From positions 1 to 6,623 of the forward strand of contig CAJCIF010000005.1 of assembly GCA_903970355.1 (NCBI GenBank): DNA of 6,623 nt. Reading direction: 5' to 3'. The DNA is from Actinomycetota bacterium (lineage in GTDB: Bacteria > Cyanobacteriota > Vampirovibrionia > Obscuribacterales > Obscuribacteraceae). Below are positions 1-5,484 of this stretch, piece after piece. A model generated the notes under the pieces. The model did no database searches. It saw only the letters and a program-made list of their open reading frames with translations, and was not told the origin of the DNA. How positions within the stretch are numbered: the stretch's first letter is position 1; every line of letters starts with the position of its first letter. A program made the translations under genes and the position numbers.

Positions 1-1
1 T

Positions 2-1168
2 TTGGCCATCGCCTTCGTGGGATTTGTCTTCTTTGAATCGTTGCAGTTTTTCGGGGCAGTCTCAGATCTGCCGGAGTTCTACGCAGCCGGACAGCTCATA
101 TTGGCTGGTCGCGGTGCCGAGATATACAACTTTGTCACGATCGCCAAGTTGGAACAGAGCATCTTTCCTGAGTTGGCCAAGAATCATCATGCTATTGGTT
201 TATTCATTCCTCCTCATGCGGTATCGTGGCTGGTGCCGATTGCTTTTTTACCGATTCAGTTCGCTCCCTTTTTATGGAAGTCGATTCTGGTTGCGGTTTT
301 ATTTTCCACACTCGTTGTGCTTACTAAACTTGGCCGCTACAACCTGACCAATACCGCCTGGTTCTTAGCTTTTGTACTACTGTCAGCGCCTGTCTATGAG
401 GCAATACATATAGATCAGTTAGCACCTTTCCTGCTTCTTTCTCTTACGCTTGGAATAATTTTCATCGAGCGCAAAAAACCATTGTGGGCAGGAATTGCTC
501 TTAGCTATTTGCTTGTGAAGCCCCAGGAAGCTTTCACAATCTTCGTTATTTTGCTTGCGCTCAAAGAATATCGCACCATCTTTTTTGCTTTTGTCTTTTC
601 TGTAGTTATGGCAGGCCTGTCGTTTCTAATGTTGGGTATGCAGGGCATTTATAACTACCGGGCTTTGATGAACGATGCTCTTGGGATGGACACCATTTTG
701 CAATCGAATCTCAGCCCCACTTTGCGCGGACAATTGCTGCGGCTTTTCCCCGAACACAGGTCTTACGTCGAGGTGGTGAGTATCGTTGCCTTAATTGCTA
801 CCCTTGCCGCTATTTATTTCATAGCTCGCCGTTTTCTTAAAACGGAACAGCCCTTGAGAAATGCGCTTGCGGCGCTCTTGCCTCTGGGCATCACTTTCAC
901 GCTTTACTGCTACGACTATGACCTTTTGTTGTTGGTCCCGGCCATTCTCTTTCTGGCACTCAACTTTGCAAAAATACAAAAAGCTAGAAGCCTCGCTTAT
1001 CTTGGTTGTTTGAGCTTGATACCGTTGTTCATACCTTTCTATGCTTCATTGCACTATGACTATCTGCTGAAAGGCGCTAAGATAAATCCAGTTTTCTTAG
1101 CCCTCCTCGTTATGTCAATTGCCGCTACAACGGTTATGACTATCAATCAGAGACAACTAGAGACATGA
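2..1168 (+). CDS. GT87 (DUF2029) family membrane glycosyltransferase, 5' partial
   Basis: This is an integral membrane protein of the GT-C superfamily. Known GT87 members use polyprenol-phosphate sugars (mannose in the mycobacterial PimE case) on the outer face of the cytoplasmic membrane; the sugar and acceptor here are unknown. The 388 visible residues contain about 10 to 12 hydrophobic segments. Family-like landmarks in order are an early loop with Asp22 followed by [11 protein letters not shown] (about 26-36), the position where GT-C enzymes usually place a catalytic acidic residue; [26 protein letters not shown] proline-rich sequence (63-84); LVKPQ (171-175), matching the conserved KPQ region; and [11 protein letters not shown] (304-314), matching the late YDL motif. 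The frame is open to the left edge and the first visible codon (TTG) lies in a hydrophobic stretch, so the real start is probably just upstream. The stop codon overlaps the guaA start. I am confident of the family, not of the substrate. Confidence 0.82.
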   Translation: MAIAFVGFVFFESLQFFGAVSDLPEFYAAGQLILAGRGAEIYNFVTIAKLEQSIFPELAKNHHAIGLFIPPHAVSWLVPIAFLPIQFAPFLWKSILVAVLFSTLVVLTKLGRYNLTNTAWFLAFVLLSAPVYEAIHIDQLAPFLLLSLTLGIIFIERKKPLWAGIALSYLLVKPQEAFTIFVILLALKEYRTIFFAFVFSVVMAGLSFLMLGMQGIYNYRALMNDALGMDTILQSNLSPTLRGQLLRLFPEHRSYVEVVSIVALIATLAAIYFIARRFLKTEQPLRNALAALLPLGITFTLYCYDYDLLLLVPAILFLALNFAKIQKARSLAYLGCLSLIPLFIPFYASLHYDYLLKGAKINPVFLALLVMSIAATTVMTINQRQLET

Positions 1169-2772
1169 AGGAAAGCACACAGACGCCCGTGGTTCAGGCA
1201 AAACACACCAAGCCTGATGTAGACACAATAGCGATTCTTGATTTCGGTTCGCAGTATTCGCAACTAATAGCCAGACGTGTAAGAGAACTGGATACGTATT
1301 CGGAACTCTTGCCCTGCAGTACATCGCTGGAAAAAATAAAGGCTCTAAACCCTAAAGGAATCATACTTTCAGGCGGTCCTAATAGCGTCTACGATGTAGG
1401 TGCGCCGTTATGTGATCCGGATATCTGGAAGCTAGGAATCCCGGTTCTGGGGGTTTGCTATGGCATGCACCTTATGGCGCGCGATCTCGGTGGCAAAGTA
1501 GAACCCGCCAAAGTGAGAGAGTACGGCAAAGCATTGTTTACGGTTGTCCATCAGGGCAACCTTTTTGTTGATCTGGACCCGGCTTTTCAATCCTGGATGA
1601 GCCATGGCGACAGCGTTGTTGAATTGCCTGAAGGTTTCAAATTAATAGGTTCGACATCCGCTACACCGGTTGCAGCCATAGCAGATGAAGAACGAGGGCT
1701 CTATGCCGTGCAGTTCCATCCGGAAGTAAACCATACTCATGGTGGTCAGCAGGTCTATCGCAATTTCGTTCTCAACGTTTGCAAGAGCCGCCAAAACTGG
1801 ACAATGGATAAATTTGTCGATGAAGCCATTGCCGAAGTGCGTGGAAGAGTTGGCGACAAACGCGTTTTACTGGCCCTTTCAGGAGGTGTGGACAGCTCCA
1901 CCCTCGCTTTCCTTTTGCACAAAGCAATTGGCGATCAGCTCACTTGCATGTTTATAGATCAAGGATTCATGCGCAAAAACGAGCCGGAATGGCTTGTTGA
2001 AACCTTTGAAAGGGACTTCAAGATCAAAGTCAATTTCGTCAAAGCGCGCGATCGTTTTGTGGACAAACTAAAAGGCGTGATTGAACCTGAAGAGAAGCGC
2101 AAGATCATTGGTACAGAATTCATACGCGTTTTCGAAGCCGAGTCAAAACGGCTTGGACCATTCGACTATCTCGCTCAAGGCACTCTCTATCCGGATGTTA
2201 TCGAATCAGCCGGCACACAAATCGATCCGAAAACTGGTGAACGAGTGGCTGTGAAAATCAAATCTCACCACAACGTCGGTGGCTTGCCGGAAGATCTGAA
2301 ATTTAAATTGGTTGAACCTTTCGCCAAACTTTTCAAGGACGAAGTGCGGCGTGTTGCCATGGAACTTGGAGTGCCGGAAGGCATACGGGTGCGCCATCCA
2401 TTCCCCGGTCCAGGATTAGCTATTCGTGTATTAGGCGAAGTGACAAAAGAACGCTTGAAAGTGCTGCGCGAAGCAGATTGGATCATCCGCGAGGAAATTA
2501 AGGCACATGGCCTTTACCGCCAGGTCTGGCAAATATTTGGCGTGCTGTTGCCAACAAAATCTGTTGGTGTAATGGGCGATCAACGCACTTATCAAAACCA
2601 AATTTGTATTCGGGCAGTGACAAGCGAAGATGGCATGACTGCCGATTGGGCGCGGCTTCCTTATGACTTATTGGAGAAAATTTCTTCTCGCATTGTCAAT
2701 GAAGTGCCCGGCATCAATCGGGTTGTCTACGATATTACGACCAAGCCACCTGCAACAATAGAGTGGGAATAA
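1165..2772 (+). CDS. guaA: GMP synthase (glutamine-hydrolysing)
   Basis: GuaA converts XMP, ATP and glutamine to GMP in the cytoplasm, the last step of de novo guanine nucleotide synthesis. All expected parts are present in 535 residues (the family is usually about 510-525). The class I glutamine amidotransferase domain (about 22-208) has nucleophile Cys98 in GVCYGMH and catalytic His185 and Glu187 in QFHPEV. The ATP pyrophosphatase domain has the P-loop SGGVDSS (239-245) and [11 protein letters not shown] (338-348). The C-terminal dimerisation domain includes HHNVGGLP (368-375), [12 protein letters not shown] (410-421), GDQRTYQ (471-477) and the terminal [11 protein letters not shown]. The chosen ATG gives a polar N-terminal extension of about 20 residues before [15 protein letters not shown], roughly 10 longer than in E. 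coli. Start choice rests on the ATGA overlap with the upstream gene, which implies translational coupling, since no strong Shine-Dalgarno precedes it (only AGAG close to the ATG). From memory the sequence most resembles cyanobacterial GuaA. Confidence 0.98.
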   Translation: MKESTQTPVVQAKHTKPDVDTIAILDFGSQYSQLIARRVRELDTYSELLPCSTSLEKIKALNPKGIILSGGPNSVYDVGAPLCDPDIWKLGIPVLGVCYGMHLMARDLGGKVEPAKVREYGKALFTVVHQGNLFVDLDPAFQSWMSHGDSVVELPEGFKLIGSTSATPVAAIADEERGLYAVQFHPEVNHTHGGQQVYRNFVLNVCKSRQNWTMDKFVDEAIAEVRGRVGDKRVLLALSGGVDSSTLAFLLHKAIGDQLTCMFIDQGFMRKNEPEWLVETFERDFKIKVNFVKARDRFVDKLKGVIEPEEKRKIIGTEFIRVFEAESKRLGPFDYLAQGTLYPDVIESAGTQIDPKTGERVAVKIKSHHNVGGLPEDLKFKLVEPFAKLFKDEVRRVAMELGVPEGIRVRHPFPGPGLAIRVLGEVTKERLKVLREADWIIREEIKAHGLYRQVWQIFGVLLPTKSVGVMGDQRTYQNQICIRAVTSEDGMTADWARLPYDLLEKISSRIVNEVPGINRVVYDITTKPPATIEWE

Positions 2773-2799
2773 CAACGAGGCGAGGAAAAATTACACGGG

Positions 2800-4413
2800 A
2801 TGCGTAGGCGCATTCTAATTAGTGCGGTATCACTGGCGGTGACCCTTGCGCTGATTGTAGTCTCCTTTCTGTTCGGCGCTTTAATAGCTGGAACTGGGTT
2901 CCATGATCCAGACAGTTGCTGGCTAATTGCGCTTGGCCGCTACATCTTCGAGCATACGAGTTTGCCGCAAAGCGATCCGTTCTCTTATACATTCGCCTCG
3001 TTACACCGCCCTTTCATTATGTATCAATGGGGAACGGAACTCATTTACTACACGCTCGTAAAATATCTGGGCTTGAGCGGACTTTTAATGGTTTGTGCGG
3101 TGTTAGCCACAATGACTTTTATTGGGCTGCCGTTGATTTTCAGCCGACATTTGTCCAATGTGCGTTTTGCTGCATCAATCATTGCCATATTGCTTGTTTT
3201 ATCTGTCTGTTTTCACGTGCTGGTAAGACCGGAACTTTTTTCGTATGTGCTCTTGAGTCTTTTCATGTACTGGCTTCTTGAATGGCGAAGGAAAATATTT
3301 GAAATAACCGCCTCACCTGAGAAAAGCGCCAGTACAAGCAATCTGAAAGTGCGGCGACCGCTCTTCTTTCTTCAGCCCGCTATGCTCGCCTGGGTGAACT
3401 TGCACAGTGGATTTACCCTGGGGATTATGGCTGCCACTGCAACCGGCATTTCTTATTTGTTCTACAGAGGAAAGCAGATCGGCACAATGCTTTTAATTGC
3501 AGGACCAATTGTTTTAACTGCATTCACCCTGCTCAATCCCTTCGGATTTCATCTCTGGAAATATCTTCCCAGTTTGTATTTTTCTCCCATAAATGCCTAT
3601 ATAAGCGAGTTAAAACCGGTTGGGCTGCGGGAGCTGCAGGAGCCAACTTATTACCCGTTCCTCATTCTTTCTATTTACGCTGTTACTCTTCTTTCGAGAA
3701 ATTGGCGGCGTCACTTGCGCCTTTCTCAACAATCAACTACGCCACCGGTAGATGGAATCTGGCTTTCCACCGTAAACATTCTTTTTAGCATCTATGCCGG
3801 TTTGTCTGCTCGCCGGATGATTGCTTTCACTGCTATTGTGCTTGCCTTTGAATCCATATTTATGTTGCATGTTTTCCATGCTGCTCTTCGTCCTCATATG
3901 GAAGAGAACGAAGAAGGGTCATTTGTTTCCGGCTTAAATAAGAAGCTCGAAGCTTTATTCGTGCCTGGCGTTGTGAGCACATTTGTCTGGTTTGGACTGG
4001 CTGCCTTGTTCGGGGCTTACATTGTCACCTCACGCATAGCCCCACCGAGTTTGCCCCAGGCGAGCAGCGTACTGCAGGTGCCGACCGCCGCCATTCAATA
4101 CTTGAAAGAACACAATCCCACTCGTCTCTTTAACGATGCCCAATACGGAGACATCATCATCTGGCAAACAGGCGGCACGCTCCCCGTATTCATTGACACG
4201 CGCTATGACATGTATGGCAATACTTTTGTGCGCCAATATCAAATCATGCGTTTTTGCGAATTTGGCTATGAAAAACTCCTCAACTCTTATGGCATCACAG
4301 ATATCCTGGTTCCTGCCAAAAGTAACCTGGCTAAAAATCTGCATGCCAAAGCGGAATGGAAAAACGTATTTTCAGATGAAACAGCGGCAATTTTCCATAG
4401 GATAGGGAACTAG
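2800..4413 (+). CDS. Multi-pass membrane protein, GT-C-like, with C-terminal extracytoplasmic domain
   Basis: This 537-residue protein belongs to a widespread but poorly characterised bacterial membrane family that looks like a GT-C glycosyltransferase; no activity can be assigned. Family-typical landmarks are HDPDSCWLIALGRYIFEH (35-52, an acidic first outer loop after membrane segment 1), SDPFSYTF (58-65), QWGTELIYY (76-84), RPELFSYVLLSLFMYWL (143-159), AWVNLHSGFTLG (197-208), LNPFGFHLW (245-253) and ARRMIAF (337-343). About 10 hydrophobic segments are visible between residues 6 and 410. The last 127 residues are soluble and carry RLFNDAQYGDIIIW (442-455), PVFIDTRYDMYG (462-473) and YGITDILVP (497-505), which recur at the C-terminus of this family. 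It starts 27 bases after guaA, with GAGG repeats at 2777-2785 as a ribosome binding site at rather long spacing, so it is probably co-transcribed. I recognise the family; enzymatic function is inferred. Confidence 0.8.
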   Translation: MRRRILISAVSLAVTLALIVVSFLFGALIAGTGFHDPDSCWLIALGRYIFEHTSLPQSDPFSYTFASLHRPFIMYQWGTELIYYTLVKYLGLSGLLMVCAVLATMTFIGLPLIFSRHLSNVRFAASIIAILLVLSVCFHVLVRPELFSYVLLSLFMYWLLEWRRKIFEITASPEKSASTSNLKVRRPLFFLQPAMLAWVNLHSGFTLGIMAATATGISYLFYRGKQIGTMLLIAGPIVLTAFTLLNPFGFHLWKYLPSLYFSPINAYISELKPVGLRELQEPTYYPFLILSIYAVTLLSRNWRRHLRLSQQSTTPPVDGIWLSTVNILFSIYAGLSARRMIAFTAIVLAFESIFMLHVFHAALRPHMEENEEGSFVSGLNKKLEALFVPGVVSTFVWFGLAALFGAYIVTSRIAPPSLPQASSVLQVPTAAIQYLKEHNPTRLFNDAQYGDIIIWQTGGTLPVFIDTRYDMYGNTFVRQYQIMRFCEFGYEKLLNSYGITDILVPAKSNLAKNLHAKAEWKNVFSDETAAIFHRIGN

Positions 4414-4427
4414 CTTAACTTGGCGGC

Positions 4428-4468
4428 AATGACGCTTAAAAGCGGCCGGTACTTATTTGCGCGTCATT
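4428..4468. repeat. Inverted repeat after the membrane-protein gene, possible weak terminator
   Basis: AATGACGC (4428-4435) is the exact reverse complement of GCGTCATT (4461-4468), with 25 bases between. Three more pairs (AAA 4438-4440 with TTT 4456-4458) could extend the stem past a 2-base internal loop. The loop contains the palindrome CGGCCG (4443-4448). It begins 15 bases after the stop of the preceding gene, where a terminator is expected. No T-run follows (TAGTGTTTCCC), so it is not a standard intrinsic terminator; it may be a mRNA 3'-end stabilising stem or an operator. Confidence 0.4.
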
Positions 4469-4522
4469 AGTGTTTCCCGTGTGGGCATATCAATCGACTT
4501 CATCTATCGTGAAGGCGGGGGA

Positions 4523-4528
4523 TATAAA
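4523..4528 (+). promoter_or_regulatory. Candidate -10 box (TATAAA) for the coiled-coil gene
   Basis: TATAAA matches five of six bases of the sigma70 -10 consensus TATAAT and sits 43 bases before the ATG at 4571. The best -35 partner is TTCATC (4499-4504, 18-base spacer), which matches TTGACA at only three positions. If real, transcription would start near 4534-4536, giving a leader of about 36 bases that begins with the 4537-4558 hairpin. Support is weak. Confidence 0.3.
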
Positions 4529-4536
4529 AACACAGA

Positions 4537-4558
4537 TCACCAACCTTGGAGTTGGTGA
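4537..4558 (+). promoter_or_regulatory. Perfect 8-bp hairpin abutting the Shine-Dalgarno
   Basis: TCACCAAC (4537-4544) pairs perfectly with GTTGGTGA (4551-4558) around the 6-base loop CTTGGA. The last base of the 3' arm is the first A of the AGGAG Shine-Dalgarno. In RNA this stem would sit directly against the ribosome binding site and could modulate translation or protect the 5' end. As DNA it could equally be a dyad operator. The stem is seen; its function is inferred. Confidence 0.55.
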
Positions 4559-4562
4559 GGAG
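4558..4562 (+). promoter_or_regulatory. Shine-Dalgarno AGGAG
   Basis: AGGAG lies 8 bases before the ATG at 4571, near-ideal spacing. It fixes that ATG as the start of the small exported protein and is the clearest ribosome binding site on the + strand here. Confidence 0.75.
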
Positions 4563-4570
4563 CGCATTGC

Positions 4571-4969
4571 ATGTTCAAAACAAGAAAATTCTTTTGGTCG
4601 TTAGTTTTGTTGTTGGGACTCAACTTTTGGTTAGGAGTTTTGGCAGCGAAAGCCGACAATTGTGATGTACCAAGAGAATTATTCTCTTATCGAGACAAGT
4701 TGCTTAGAAACGAGCAAGAGCTTAGAGACACACGTGCTGACCTTATATCCCATCTCAACGAATGGGATCAGTTGATTAGACAAGGCGATGCACGATTACG
4801 TGAGAATCCTCCCAATCGGCAAGAAATATTGTTCTACCGTGACAAGCTCATTGCCGACATCCGAAGGGGAGATGGCTTGAAGGAATCGATCGAAAAGAGA
4901 CTTCTGGAGAATAACGATAATCTGCGCAGAATAGAATCGGAAATCAATCGCTACGCTGCCTATAGATAA
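4571..4969 (+). CDS. Small Sec-exported coiled-coil protein of unknown function
   Basis: I do not recognise this 132-residue protein. Residues 1-28 form a textbook Sec signal peptide: basic MFKTRK, a hydrophobic core of about 19 residues, and an AKA site at 26-28, predicting cleavage before Asp29. The mature part of about 104 residues is highly charged and helix-prone, with long runs suited to coiled coil (about 36-77 and 84-128). A PPNR break near 80-83 separates two halves that each begin alike: RELFSYRDKLL (35-45) and RQEILFYRDKLI (83-94). This suggests an old internal duplication forming a helical hairpin. There is one cysteine (Cys31) just after the cleavage site; the sequence before the site is not a lipobox, so it is probably not a lipoprotein. 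An extracytoplasmic scaffold or adaptor role is a guess. It has its own upstream region and converges on the Tad-like genes. Confidence 0.8.
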   Translation: MFKTRKFFWSLVLLLGLNFWLGVLAAKADNCDVPRELFSYRDKLLRNEQELRDTRADLISHLNEWDQLIRQGDARLRENPPNRQEILFYRDKLIADIRRGDGLKESIEKRLLENNDNLRRIESEINRYAAYR

Positions 4970-4976
4970 TCGCTAC
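4946..4976. repeat. 9-base direct repeat across the convergent gene junction
   Basis: AATCGCTAC occurs at 4946-4954 and 4968-4976, start-to-start distance 22 bases. The second copy spans the 3-base gap between the two convergent stop codons and includes the TAG-encoding triplet of the - strand gene except its first position context. A local duplication at the gene ends is possible; chance is also possible at this length. Confidence 0.35.
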
Positions 4977-5455
4977 TTCACCCGCACGATTGGGAAAGTG
5001 TAGGTTGCGGTGAAGGTAAGGTTTTGGTCGGACGTGAACATTTGCGATAGGAAGCTGAAGAAGCGAATCGGTAATGTTACTTGCGTCTTGGTTGTGAGTT
5101 GGATGTAGGGTGATGTCTGAGTATCAGGCGGAGTGCCATTGTAGTCTTGATAAACAATTGGTGTCTGTAAAACTGGCGACCCAAGATATGAACCGGGCCC
5201 TTGTTTGTGCGAAAGCAAAATCGCTTGTGCAAGTGTTGTCGCTTTCACTTGCGAATTGCCCTGAGCCGCTCCACGAGCTGCATCTCTGCAAGCAGTATCG
5301 TTCATAAAGGCGCCGAATATCAAAAGGCCAACATGAAATGAGATGATCACAAAAATGGAGAGAAAGAACGATCCTGCTGTGAGTTCTACCAGCAACGAGC
5401 CCTTGTTTGATCTCGCATTTCTATTGGCTTTTTGACTATGTTTTACCGGGTACAT
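4973..5455 (-). CDS. TadE-like pseudopilin of a Tad/Flp pilus system
   Basis: TadE-family proteins are minor pseudopilins of Tad (Flp) pili, inserted in the cytoplasmic membrane by one N-terminal helix and processed by a prepilin peptidase. This 160-residue protein has a short basic leader, then Gly19 with Ser20 at +1 and Glu24 at +5 (KGSLLVEL), the class III prepilin pattern. A hydrophobic helix spans about 25-50. It is followed by NDTACRDAARGAAQG (52-66), the conserved segment after the helix in TadE-like domains. The C-terminal part is beta-rich and polar, ending FTATYTFPIVRVK. It begins 29 bases after the VWA gene and is probably translated from the same message. No other pilus genes are visible. 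TadF or a general TadE-like domain protein are alternatives; the fold assignment is firm, the exact subtype less so. Confidence 0.82.
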   Translation of the reverse strand: MYPVKHSQKANRNARSNKGSLLVELTAGSFFLSIFVIISFHVGLLIFGAFMNDTACRDAARGAAQGNSQVKATTLAQAILLSHKQGPGSYLGSPVLQTPIVYQDYNGTPPDTQTSPYIQLTTKTQVTLPIRFFSFLSQMFTSDQNLTFTATYTFPIVRVK

Positions 5456-5464
5456 GTTTGTATT

Positions 5465-5468
5465 CTCC
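5465..5468 (-). promoter_or_regulatory. Shine-Dalgarno GGAG for the TadE-like gene
   Basis: On the - strand CTGGAG precedes the ATG at 5455 with 9 bases between GGAG and the start. It lies in the 29-base gap after the VWA gene and supports the chosen start, which keeps the full basic leader before the prepilin motif. Confidence 0.65.
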
Positions 5469-5484
5469 AGGAACGTAAGTTGTA

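Larger units (their letters stand above)
4414..4570. other. Intergenic region between the guaA block and the coiled-coil gene
   Basis: This 157-base gap is the only sizeable non-coding stretch in the window. Its left third holds an inverted repeat with 8-base arms. Its right third holds a weak -10-like box, a perfect 8-bp hairpin and a good Shine-Dalgarno. I see no tRNA-like, riboswitch-like or attachment-site structure. It is the natural place for the left block to end and a new promoter to drive the small exported protein. Confidence 0.7.

Noticed and set aside
1189..1191. In-frame GTG as an alternative guaA start that would shorten the N-terminal extension
   Set aside because: No ribosome binding site precedes it, whereas the ATG at 1165 overlaps the upstream stop codon in the usual coupled arrangement.
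4429..4470. A 13-codon reading frame (ATG to TAG) spanning exactly the inverted repeat after the membrane-protein gene
   Set aside because: No convincing Shine-Dalgarno, very short, and its ends follow from the repeat arms themselves; most likely coincidence.
4475..4490. Short CCC/GGG inverted match around GTGT in the intergenic region
   Set aside because: A 3-bp stem is expected by chance and has no T-run or other context.
4571..4660. Lipoprotein interpretation of the small exported protein because of Cys31
   Set aside because: The residues before Cys31 are AKADN, not a lipobox, and an AKA signal peptidase I site lies three residues earlier.
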